Origin: Spirochaetota bacterium
GTDB taxonomy: Bacteria; Spirochaetota; Spirochaetia; SPDA01; JAJSAL01
Direction of reading: 5' to 3'
NCBI GenBank assembly: GCA_024274705.1
Contig: JAJSAL010000198.1
Span: 1 to 59,755 of the forward strand
Length of the DNA: 59,755 nt
The notes under the pieces are model-generated. The model searched no databases. It was not told the origin of the DNA and saw nothing but the letters and a program-made list of their open reading frames with translations. Positions 52,357-59,755 of the stretch are shown piece by piece; the stretch's first letter is position 1, and each line of letters starts with the position of its first letter. Made by a program: the position numbers and the translations under genes.

Positions 52357-52728
52357 ATGCCTTCAGCCGTTCTTATTGTGGATGACTCGGTTTCAGTCCG
52401 CAAAAGCATATCCCAAATTCTCAAACAGCATGGATATGAAGTCGAAGAAGCTGTCGACGGTCTCAATGCCCTTGCAAAACTCGAATCCCGTGTCTTTGGC
52501 TGTGTAATAACCGATGTAAATATGCCGAATATGGATGGACTCGAATTCATAAGGCACGCCAGGGCCGTTGAAAAGGGCAGGTATATCCCTATCCTGGTGC
52601 TCACAACAGAGGCACAACCGGATATGATCCGTACCGGAAGGGAAGCTGGTGCTACAGGCTGGATCATCAAGCCTGTCAACGACGTGAAACTGCTGGCCGC
52701 AGTACGGAAAGTGCTTGTGAATGGTTAG
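52357..52728 (+). CDS. Single-domain response regulator (CheY-like)
   Basis: A 123-residue receiver. DD at 9-10, phospho-accepting D53 in VITDVNMPNMDG, threonine in LVLTTEA and lysine in IIKPVNDVK are all conserved, close to chemotaxis CheY. GGAGG lies upstream of the ATG. It is the third gene of the receiver-kinase-receiver module. Confidence 0.92.
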   Translation: MPSAVLIVDDSVSVRKSISQILKQHGYEVEEAVDGLNALAKLESRVFGCVITDVNMPNMDGLEFIRHARAVEKGRYIPILVLTTEAQPDMIRTGREAGATGWIIKPVNDVKLLAAVRKVLVNG

Positions 52729-52740
52729 GTGCCCACCCGC

Positions 52741-52780
52741 ATGAGTAAAATCGGTATTATCCTGCTTTACTCATGAGTAA
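52741..52780. promoter_or_regulatory. Triple ATGAGTAA repeat with perfect palindrome
   Basis: ATGAGTAAA at 52741-52749, its inverse TTTACTCAT at 52766-52774, and the 14-bp palindrome TTACTCATGAGTAA at 52767-52780. It lies between the receiver gene and the DUF4143 ATPase gene and could be an operator or a weak terminator for the receiver gene. Confidence 0.5.
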
Positions 52781-52804
52781 TGTCCGGTTATACTGATATT
52801 AGTC

Positions 52805-53947
52805 ATGAAAATGATTCCCCGTTATCTATTTGAATCTGTGCGGGACGATCTCCGTGAGAAGATGGTATTTGTAGGCGGAGCACGCCAGGTTGGCAAAACG
52901 ACCTTCGCCCTGAGCTACCTTAAGTCCCCCATTCTTGAGAATCCCGCTTATATGAACTGGGACAATACCGCGGTTCGATCCTCTTTGATCCGGGGAGAAC
53001 TCCCTCCAAACCAGGAGTTGATCGTGCTCGACGAGATCCACAAATACGTCAGGTGGCGTAACCTGGTCAAAGGATTTTACGATACCTACCGGAGTGCGAC
53101 TTCCTTCCTGATCACCGGTTCCGCCCGGCTGGATTTCTACCGCAGGGGGGTGGACTCTCTCCAGGGCCGCTACCACTACTACCGCCTGCATCCCTTTTCG
53201 CCCCGTGAAATCAGTAAGGAGCCCGACAGCAGTGATGTGGAGCAGCTGCTGAAGTTCGGAGGATTTCCCGAACCCCTTCTTAAGGCGGAAGAGCGAGTCT
53301 GGCGCCGGTGGCAGCGTGAACGGCTGGCCCGGGTGATCTATGATGATATCCGCGATCTCGAAAATGTCAGGGAGATCAGCTTGATCGAACTGCTCATGGA
53401 AGAGCTGCCCAACCGGGTAGGTTCTCCACTCTCTGTGAGAAACTTGCGGGATACGCTCCAGGTTGCCCACGATACGGTGGAGAGATGGCTTGCGATTCTT
53501 GAGCGGGTATATCTCTGTTTCAGAATACCACCGTTCGGCGCTCCACGGATTCGAGCTGTCAAGAAAGAGCAAAAGCTCTACCTTACTGATTGGTCCCAGG
53601 TCCCGGCACCAGGAGAGCGGTTTGAAAACTTTGTCGCCTGCCAGCTCCTAAAGTACTGTCATTTTCTGGAGGACACCGAAGGATTCCTCATGGAGCTGCG
53701 ATTCCTGCGGGACACGGACAAGAGGGAGATCGATTTTGTCGTTCTGAAAGAAAGAAGACCCCTGTTCGCGGTGGAATGCAAAACCGGGGAGCGGGGTATC
53801 AGCCCGGCGATCCCCTACTTCCGCGAACGGACCGGGATTTCCCGTTTCTATCAGGTACATCTGGGAACAAAGAATTGGGGTGATGCCGGGAGTACAGTCC
53901 GTGTACTACCTTACCATGTGTTCTGCAGTGAGCTCGCCCTGCCGTAG
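52805..53947 (+). CDS. AAA-family ATPase with DUF4143 domain
   Basis: A 380-residue protein of the archaeal-type ATPase (DUF4143) family. Walker A is GGARQVGKTT (24-33), Walker B LIVLDEIHKY, sensor-like LITGSARLDFYRRG; DUF4143 follows (about 175-330), and the C-terminus has a PD-(D/E)xK-like core: EIDFVVLKERRPLFAVECKTG. Such proteins are frequent, sporadically distributed and often horizontally acquired; their role is unknown, possibly defence- or mobile-element-linked. It is the only gene in its transcription unit, flanked by a repeat-rich upstream gap and an AT-rich downstream gap. Confidence 0.88.
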   Translation: MKMIPRYLFESVRDDLREKMVFVGGARQVGKTTFALSYLKSPILENPAYMNWDNTAVRSSLIRGELPPNQELIVLDEIHKYVRWRNLVKGFYDTYRSATSFLITGSARLDFYRRGVDSLQGRYHYYRLHPFSPREISKEPDSSDVEQLLKFGGFPEPLLKAEERVWRRWQRERLARVIYDDIRDLENVREISLIELLMEELPNRVGSPLSVRNLRDTLQVAHDTVERWLAILERVYLCFRIPPFGAPRIRAVKKEQKLYLTDWSQVPAPGERFENFVACQLLKYCHFLEDTEGFLMELRFLRDTDKREIDFVVLKERRPLFAVECKTGERGISPAIPYFRERTGISRFYQVHLGTKNWGDAGSTVRVLPYHVFCSELALP

Positions 53948-54140
53948 ATTATTACGTCTTGAAATAACTTTTCACTCCTTTCTGGAAAAACGCCGAAACA
54001 TTTTACAGTAGAGTAGTATTTTACTATTTAAGTTCATTATTATATTTTTTTTTCCTTGCGGTGCATTTCTCAACTGAAAGAAGATAGTTTTCTAGTAGTT
54101 TAAGTAAAGATGTGTCCTTGTTTTTTACTCTTCACTTTGT
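53948..54140. other. AT-rich intergenic stretch
   Basis: No gene seen. It is clearly more AT-rich than its surroundings, with a short weak hairpin near 54015-54035 and a T-run near 54050 that may end transcription of the DUF4143 gene. The 332-base gap to 54280 also holds the small frame at 54141. Confidence 0.4.
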
Positions 54141-54266
54141 ATGATAGAGAAGAAGGCGCAGGAAAGCGCAGCCAAAGGAGCCCGGGCACTCATCAAAACC
54201 CTGGATGGTGCGGTCGACACCGGTATGCGGGCAGAAGAAGCGGCGGCGGAACGGGGTTTAACGTAA
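54141..54266 (+). CDS. Short 41-residue reading frame, possible remnant
   Basis: ATG to TAA encoding a helical, Ala/Glu-rich peptide (start MIEKKAQESAAKGARALIK). No ribosome-binding site precedes it. It ends 13 bases before the isomerase-like gene and reads like the tail of a larger protein, so it may be a gene remnant. Base composition is coding-like, unlike the AT-rich DNA just upstream. Confidence 0.35.
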   Translation: MIEKKAQESAAKGARALIKTLDGAVDTGMRAEEAAAERGLT

Positions 54267-54279
54267 GCGGAGGGAGAGC

Positions 54280-55629
54280 ATGGAACAATTAAAAGCCGGA
54301 TATGTATCGTTCGGTACGATGTTTTACGAACCTGCTAATCTGAAAAAGATCAGCGGACGAGGGGAAAAACAGCTGGAAGACGCAGGGATTGAACTGGTAA
54401 AAACCGACCCGGTGTACGGTGAAGATAAAGAGCCGGAGCGGGCGGTTGCGGAACTGAAACGGGAGGATTGGGATTTTCTTATTGCCAATATTATCAACTG
54501 GGTGGATATACGCGGAGTTATCCGGGTGCTCCGGGAGTTTAAGGAAAAGCCCATGGTACTTTACAGTTTCGGAGGTTTTTCAGAGGGGGACACCCTTATC
54601 TCCCCTGCCGCAGGGGCCGGGTCCACAGCCGTTCGGTATCCTATGGAACAGTGGGGGTTCAGATTCAAGTACCTTTTCAATGCACCGGATACACCCATGG
54701 ACACGGATGGAATAGTGAAATTCGGACGGGCCTGCCAGGTGGAGCGGAAGCTGAAATATGCCCGTGCAGGGATGATCGGCTTTAACGATATGGGGTTGTA
54801 CACTACAGGGTTCAATGTTACCCAACTGCGGAACCAGATAGGACCTGAAGTGGAAAGCATCGACATGCTGCAGCTTGACAGGAAAATGGAAAACCTTGAT
54901 GGAGACGCCGTACGGAAGGAGGTGAAGCGGGTTACTGCGGACTGGGAGTACCCCCTGGGTAAGCCGAAAGACGAGGTGATAGAACGGGCGATACGGATGT
55001 ATATGGCTACTGTTGAGATTTGTAAAGAGAAAAAATTCGATGGATTTTCGTATAAATGTGTTGATGGAGTCGACCTGGAGATGAAAGTGGTCCATGCAGT
55101 ACCGTCCTCCCTGGTTGCTTCCGCCGGATATCCCTATGTGGACGAGAACGATGTGGGAAATCTGATTGCCGAACTGATGCTGAAATGGCTCTCCGGAAAG
55201 CAGGTGATGTTCGTAGAACATTACGAGCACTATCCGGAATGGATTCTCTTAGGGGAAGACGGGTACATTCCCAATGACTTTATTGAGGGGAAACCGCAGA
55301 TCAAGGATGTATCGACGGTCCTGCTCGGAGGAATCGCCCACTGTTCGAACATGAAGAAGGGAAGGATGACCCTTGCGTGTCTGTCCGAGGACGGGGCAGG
55401 GTACAGGATGCATATTGTGACAGGAGAAGGCCGCGAACGTCCCCGGTGGGTGGAAATGGGTGTTCCCCTCCCTCCCTGGCCGAGTGTTAAATTCTATCCC
55501 GACGCTCCGGTACGTTCCATCCTGGACCATGTACAGTCTCAGCATTTTGCCGCAGTGTACGGAGATTATGTCGGGGAATTGAAGGATTTGTGTTATCTGC
55601 TGGGCATCAAGGCAGTACTGGACGTGTGA
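54280..55629 (+). CDS. L-fucose/L-arabinose isomerase-family protein
   Basis: A 449-residue protein with the fold of fucose/arabinose isomerases: N-terminal Rossmann-like lobe (AGYVSFGTMFYEPANLKK; DFLIANIINWVDIRGV), central FNDMGLYTTGFNVTQLRNQIGPEV, then FSYKCVDGV. Metal-ligand glutamate and histidine assignments are not certain by eye. Proteins of this group next to FGGY kinases usually isomerise an aldose to the ketose before phosphorylation. GGAGGGAG precedes the ATG. First gene of the right-end sugar operon. Confidence 0.82.
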   Translation: MEQLKAGYVSFGTMFYEPANLKKISGRGEKQLEDAGIELVKTDPVYGEDKEPERAVAELKREDWDFLIANIINWVDIRGVIRVLREFKEKPMVLYSFGGFSEGDTLISPAAGAGSTAVRYPMEQWGFRFKYLFNAPDTPMDTDGIVKFGRACQVERKLKYARAGMIGFNDMGLYTTGFNVTQLRNQIGPEVESIDMLQLDRKMENLDGDAVRKEVKRVTADWEYPLGKPKDEVIERAIRMYMATVEICKEKKFDGFSYKCVDGVDLEMKVVHAVPSSLVASAGYPYVDENDVGNLIAELMLKWLSGKQVMFVEHYEHYPEWILLGEDGYIPNDFIEGKPQIKDVSTVLLGGIAHCSNMKKGRMTLACLSEDGAGYRMHIVTGEGRERPRWVEMGVPLPPWPSVKFYPDAPVRSILDHVQSQHFAAVYGDYVGELKDLCYLLGIKAVLDV

Positions 55630-55630
55630 A

Positions 55631-57133
55631 ATGATTTTTTTTCTCACTATCGATGTAGGCACAACATCTGTAAAAACAGCTTTATTTGATGAAACAGGAA
55701 AACTTCATGCTATCGCACTGAAGGAGTACAGGCTCCACACCCCGGAAGAGAACATTGTCGAGCTGGAGACCCAAATCTACTGGGACTGCGCGGTAAAAGG
55801 TGTGCATGAGGTTCTTCGGAAATCCGGCGTGAATTCCGGAAAGATCTCTTCGGTAGGGGTCAGCTCCCAGGGGGAAACCCTCATTACCCTGGATGGAAAC
55901 GGAGAGCCTGTTCGTCCCGCAATTGTGTGGATGGATAACCGGTCTGTTGATGAAACCAGGGAGCTTAAAGAGCGGTTCGGTACGGGAGACACCGGGCTGG
56001 ATGATATGATAACCACCTGGCCAGTCACGAAAGCGTTGTGGCTTAGGAGAAACGAACCGGAGTCCTTCTCCCGGACAGACAGGTTTCTCATGGTGGAAGA
56101 TTACATCATTTATAAGCTGACAGGACAATTCGCGGGTGAGTTTTCCCTCTATTCTACCACGTCTATACTGGATATCCGGCGGAAACAATACTGGTTGGAA
56201 ATATTGGATTATGTTGGTATCGGCCTTGACAGGCTTCCTGCATTGTCAGAGTCAGGGGACGTTATTGGAAAACTTACCCCTAAGGCGGCATCGGTGTTAG
56301 GGCTGGGAACGAATACACACGTTATCACCGGTGCGATGGACCAGACGGCGGGTATGGTGGGGGCAGGAAATATCAGGGAAGGGATAATTTCCGAAACAAC
56401 CGGAGCGGCTCTTGCCATCTGCAAATCCCTGGACACCCTGCCAGGAGAAAAGAAACAAGCGTTGGCAATCCAGTGTCACGCGGTTCCGGATAAATACCTG
56501 GTAACAGGGTGGTGCGGAGCAGGCGGAATGAGTCTGAAATGGCTGAGAGACACTTTCTTTACCGAGGAAAAAAGCCGGGTGAAAACATCAGGGGAGGAGG
56601 ATACGTATAACCTTATGGTACAAATGGCGGAAAAGGTGTCCCCGGGCAGCCAGGGTCTTCAGTTTTACCCGTTTATGGCCGGTCCGGGCACCCTTCCTCT
56701 GAATCAGTCGGCCCGGGGCTGTTTCAACGGTCTGGAACTCCACCACGGGAAAGAACATTTCGTCCGGGCCGTGATGGAATCCATGGCCTTTATACTAAGG
56801 GAAAATATCGAACGAATGAAGGGGCTGGGCGGCAACGTGCAGGAAGTCCGTTCCATGGGGGGGGGTGCTAAAAGTCCTCTCTGGAACCAGATCAAGGCTG
56901 ATGTTACCGGATTACCGATAGTAACACTGGAATGCAAAGAAACCGCATCCCTGGGCATAGCGATTCTTTCCACCGTGGCACTGGGAGTGCATGATTCTAT
57001 CGAATCTGCGGTAAAGGTTATGGTCAAACCGCAATGCAGCTATAAACCTGAAAAAAATGCATCACACGTTTATGAAAATGCGTATACTAAGTACCTGTTA
57101 ATAGAAAAGAAGTTTTTCGGCGTTTCCGGTTAA
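55631..57133 (+). CDS. FGGY-family carbohydrate kinase
   Basis: A 500-residue sugar kinase. N-terminal phosphate loop TIDVGTTSVKTALFDETG, substrate segment VWMDNRS, GAMDQTAGMVGAGN (containing the catalytic aspartate) and C-terminal MGGGAKSPLWNQIKADVTGLP for ATP. Related to xylulose/gluconate kinases; the specific sugar is not clear. It starts 1 base after the isomerase-like gene stop, so the two act in series: isomerisation then phosphorylation of a ketose. Confidence 0.92.
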   Translation: MIFFLTIDVGTTSVKTALFDETGKLHAIALKEYRLHTPEENIVELETQIYWDCAVKGVHEVLRKSGVNSGKISSVGVSSQGETLITLDGNGEPVRPAIVWMDNRSVDETRELKERFGTGDTGLDDMITTWPVTKALWLRRNEPESFSRTDRFLMVEDYIIYKLTGQFAGEFSLYSTTSILDIRRKQYWLEILDYVGIGLDRLPALSESGDVIGKLTPKAASVLGLGTNTHVITGAMDQTAGMVGAGNIREGIISETTGAALAICKSLDTLPGEKKQALAIQCHAVPDKYLVTGWCGAGGMSLKWLRDTFFTEEKSRVKTSGEEDTYNLMVQMAEKVSPGSQGLQFYPFMAGPGTLPLNQSARGCFNGLELHHGKEHFVRAVMESMAFILRENIERMKGLGGNVQEVRSMGGGAKSPLWNQIKADVTGLPIVTLECKETASLGIAILSTVALGVHDSIESAVKVMVKPQCSYKPEKNASHVYENAYTKYLLIEKKFFGVSG

Positions 57134-57142
57134 AGGGGTTTT

Positions 57143-58942
57143 ATGAGCCTGCGGAAGAAAGTATTCCTCATACTTATCCTTCTGACCAGTATTCCGCTGA
57201 TTATTCTCGGAACGATGACGAACTCCATTGCGACGAGCATTCTGGAAGAAAAAATAGCATTCCTGTCACGAAAAACCCTGGAAAATCTTACCGTTTATAT
57301 CAGCAGGGACGTACAGAGCTACATGTCTCTGCTGTTTTACTGTTCACGAAACAGTGATATTATCGAAACCCTCACGTCGAATGATTCCTCCCGGCTGACC
57401 GGGAACTACTACACCATCCGAAAATCAATAATCCAGTCCGATGTGGTACGTCAGGTCAGCTATCCTTTCCAATATATAGTACTGTCCGGAGAAGGTGAAA
57501 TGTACACAAGTTTCAATGTTTCCCCGGCAGGATCATACGAGACAACGATGGGAGCAATTACCGGCCAGCCCTGGTATAAAGAAATGGAAAAAGCTCCTTC
57601 CCGGAATCACGCAATTGTATTGAGTGATAATTTGCTTTTTTCAAAAGGAGACAGGCAGGTGTATTTTGCCTCTACCATATTCGGCGATTTCGAAAACCTG
57701 GGAGTGGTACTTATAGGAGTAGATGAATATGTTTTCTCAAGGCTTATAGAAAACTCGAAAATCACACCGGGAAGTTCAATTTTTATATTCGATGACAAGG
57801 GAAATGTTCATATCGAAGGAGAGCAAAACCCGCTGTCCCGCACAACAGCTGACCTGGAAATCCTTGCCTCGGCGCAGGCTGCGAACCGTTCTTCTTCAGA
57901 ACACACCGAGTATGTCACAATCGACACCTTTCGTTACGTGGTTACCTCCGACGAAATTTTTTTCAGAGATTCCAGCTTGAGCTGGCAGATCCTTATGCTT
58001 ACTCCCATGGAAGAAATCAGCCGGGATGTGCGAAAGATCAGTTATGTTTATTATCTCCTTCTTTTTGTCTGCCTTGTGGCAGTTGCTATCCTGAGTCTCC
58101 TGGTAAACCGTGTCTTTATCAAACCCATTCTCACCTTGAGTGATATTACAAGCCGGGTCTCCATGGGGGACCTGGAAGTCCGTGCTCCGGAATCCCGCGG
58201 GGATGAAATCGGCGGCCTGGGAAGGGGGTTTAACAGAATGATCGACAGTTTAAAGGGGTATATCGCCTCAGTCGAGATGGAGGAAGCGAATAAAAGAAAG
58301 CTGGAAATAAGGATTCTTCAGAACCAGATCGATCCCCATTTTCTCCGTAATTCACTGAATACGATCCGCTGGATGGCGGAACTGAAGCAGGCCCAGGGTA
58401 TCAGTAGGGCCATCGTATCTCTTTCGAGACTTCTGGACTACAACCTCTCTTCTGATGATACCATGGCAACAGTTGCAGAGGAACTCGGGTATACCGAGGA
58501 GTACATACATCTGCAGAAACTGAGGTATCAGAACAAATTTGTGTTCAATCTTCTTATCGATGATGACCTTAAAAGATATAAAATATTGCGGTCTACATTT
58601 CAGCCCATCGTGGAGAATGCGATTGCCCACGGATTCAAAGGAAAGAAGGGCAGGTGCGCTATCACCCTTAAGGGATACGAATCGGAGGGAATACTGGTGT
58701 TCAAGATTACTGATAATGGAGTTGGAATGGAAAAATGTGTGATGGACCGGCTTTTTTCGCAAGAACGGCAAAGTGCAAAAGAATCTTCGGAAGGTATCGC
58801 TCTTATAAATATACAGCAGAGAATTAAGATGAACTTCGGAGAGAATTACGGTCTTACTATCCAGAGTGAATATGGGGAGGGAACAACAGTTCAGATTATA
58901 CTGCCGAAAATCACGCAGGATAACGGAGAAAACCCGTGTTGA
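57143..58942 (+). CDS. YesM/LytS-type sensor histidine kinase
   Basis: A 599-residue membrane sensor. N-terminal span (VFLILILLTSIPLIILGTM, residues 5-23), extracellular dCache-like sensor to about 290, second span (YVYYLLLFVCLVAVAILSLLV), HAMP (NRVFIKPILTLSDITSRVSMGDLEV), then His_kinase domain with the phospho-accepting histidine in NQIDPHFLRNSLNTIRWM and HATPase with PIVENAIAHGFKG and DNGVGM. Such kinases sense extracytoplasmic sugars or binding proteins. Starts 9 bases after the kinase gene, with the YesN regulator gene overlapping its end. Confidence 0.92.
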   Translation: MSLRKKVFLILILLTSIPLIILGTMTNSIATSILEEKIAFLSRKTLENLTVYISRDVQSYMSLLFYCSRNSDIIETLTSNDSSRLTGNYYTIRKSIIQSDVVRQVSYPFQYIVLSGEGEMYTSFNVSPAGSYETTMGAITGQPWYKEMEKAPSRNHAIVLSDNLLFSKGDRQVYFASTIFGDFENLGVVLIGVDEYVFSRLIENSKITPGSSIFIFDDKGNVHIEGEQNPLSRTTADLEILASAQAANRSSSEHTEYVTIDTFRYVVTSDEIFFRDSSLSWQILMLTPMEEISRDVRKISYVYYLLLFVCLVAVAILSLLVNRVFIKPILTLSDITSRVSMGDLEVRAPESRGDEIGGLGRGFNRMIDSLKGYIASVEMEEANKRKLEIRILQNQIDPHFLRNSLNTIRWMAELKQAQGISRAIVSLSRLLDYNLSSDDTMATVAEELGYTEEYIHLQKLRYQNKFVFNLLIDDDLKRYKILRSTFQPIVENAIAHGFKGKKGRCAITLKGYESEGILVFKITDNGVGMEKCVMDRLFSQERQSAKESSEGIALINIQQRIKMNFGENYGLTIQSEYGEGTTVQIILPKITQDNGENPC

Positions 58943-59755
58943 AGATCATGATTGTGGATGATGAACCCCTTGTCCGCATTGGGATGAAATCGATCATACC
59001 ATGGGATGAGCACGGCTATTCCATCTGCGGTGAGGCTGCCAACGGGTCAGAAGCTGTGCGTGTTGCCAAGGAGACAAAACCGGATATTATTCTTGTGGAT
59101 ATTATCATTCCTGAGATGAATGGACTCGAGTTCATAAAAGCAATCAAGTCTACACTCCCGTCGTCAAAGTTTATCATCCTTTCCAACAGGGAAGATGTTG
59201 AATATTACAGAAAAGCGATAAGTCTCGGTGTAAGCGAGTATATCGTCAAGAGTTCAGCACAGCCGGAAGAGATTTTGAGAAGCGTGAATAATGTCTGCAG
59301 AGAGATAAAGCGGGAAAGGGTTTTTGACAGTGTAGACATGAATGCGCCTTACCTTTATGGAGACACGGTTATACTCCATGAATTTATGAATCAGGTTCTC
59401 CAGGGAGCGGTGACTGAGGATAACATTATACGGGAAAAACTGCTGCTTCATGATCTTCCCGTTGACAAATGTGTATTCTTTGTGTGTGCTCTTAACCTTG
59501 AAACCAACAACAGGAATGACGTCCGGGAAGGAGATACGAAAACATATTCATTGATGGGTGTACTTCGGGAAATCGTCCGGGATGTTGCTGCCGGTATCGT
59601 GCTGAGAAGTTTCGAAGGAGTTATCACGTGTATTATCGGTCTCTCTTACGAAGAATCTGTTATGGATACCCTCGATTATATCGGATCGAGAATGCACGAA
59701 ACGGTTTTCCAGCTCTACGATGAACGGATTACCATAGGAATAAGCGACAGGATAG
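58936..59755 (+). CDS. YesN-type response regulator (AraC output expected), truncated by window edge
   Basis: At least 273 residues are visible, open to the right edge. Receiver domain: DD at 9-10, phospho-accepting aspartate in DIILVDIIIPEMNG, serine in FIILSNRED and lysine in YIVKSSAQPEE, close to the YesN family. The linker region follows; the AraC-type helix-turn-helix expected at the C-terminus lies beyond the window. GTG 58936 (MLKIMIVDDE) has GGAG 7 bases upstream; a TTG at 58939 is the alternative. It overlaps the sensor kinase gene by 7 bases, so the two are a pair, presumably controlling this sugar operon. Confidence 0.9.
   Translation, partial: MLKIMIVDDEPLVRIGMKSIIPWDEHGYSICGEAANGSEAVRVAKETKPDIILVDIIIPEMNGLEFIKAIKSTLPSSKFIILSNREDVEYYRKAISLGVSEYIVKSSAQPEEILRSVNNVCREIKRERVFDSVDMNAPYLYGDTVILHEFMNQVLQGAVTEDNIIREKLLLHDLPVDKCVFFVCALNLETNNRNDVREGDTKTYSLMGVLREIVRDVAAGIVLRSFEGVITCIIGLSYEESVMDTLDYIGSRMHETVFQLYDERITIGISDRI

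Overview
The window looks like a spirochaete chromosome (moderate confidence). The main clue is the signal peptide of the solute-binding protein, which ends in a cysteine-free GGKKE motif seen in many Spirochaetales binding proteins. A 1412-residue double activase/DUF2229 protein, many FadR-type GntR regulators and intermediate base composition fit this. No rRNA, tRNA, CRISPR array or insertion sequence was found.

Positions 1-35570 form an accessory catabolic region. A minus-strand operon runs from 10998 to the left edge: binding protein, OppB, OppC, OppD, OppF, an aldolase of the DapA/NanA family, a FAD enzyme, a sulfatase, then a broken BNR-repeat (sialidase-like) gene and a sulfatase remnant. 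Beyond it lie a NagB-like isomerase, two uroporphyrinogen-decarboxylase-like methyltransferases, two more DapA/NanA aldolases, two intact BNR proteins, an HpcH/HpaI aldolase, an aldo/keto reductase, a broken PLP aminotransferase, an amidohydrolase, two MFS carriers, SDR and Gfo/Idh/MocA dehydrogenases, a class IV aminotransferase and an MttB-family methyltransferase. The BNR proteins and sulfatase lack signal peptides, so the substrate is probably imported first and then processed in the cytoplasm. A sulfated or acidic, perhaps sialic-acid-like or methylated, sugar would fit, but the substrate cannot be read from sequence.

Three observations stand out. The Opp binding protein is circularly permuted: its C-terminal half is encoded before its N-terminal half. 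A 16-bp motif, close to ATTGGTTATAAYAATA, recurs at or just downstream of the -10 box of at least four promoters in this region, with weaker relatives at three more. It is the likely operator of the FadR-type regulator at 14586-15281 and ties the scattered units into one regulon. Finally, the region is decaying: a BNR gene, a sulfatase, an SDR gene and a PLP aminotransferase are broken, and a fifth gene appears internally deleted.

Positions 35542-59755 are more mixed: a histidine-kinase-like protein lacking its phospho-accepting histidine beside an NtrC-type activator; a FadR-type regulator and SerC; a J-domain protein and YtxJ; two overlapping B12-binding radical SAM genes; the giant activase; a divergent arsenic-resistance locus (arsC-arsR / acr3); a module of two single-domain receivers around a PAS histidine kinase; and a DUF4143 ATPase. 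The right end is a sugar operon with a fucose-isomerase-like protein, an FGGY kinase and a YesM/YesN two-component pair that runs off the window.
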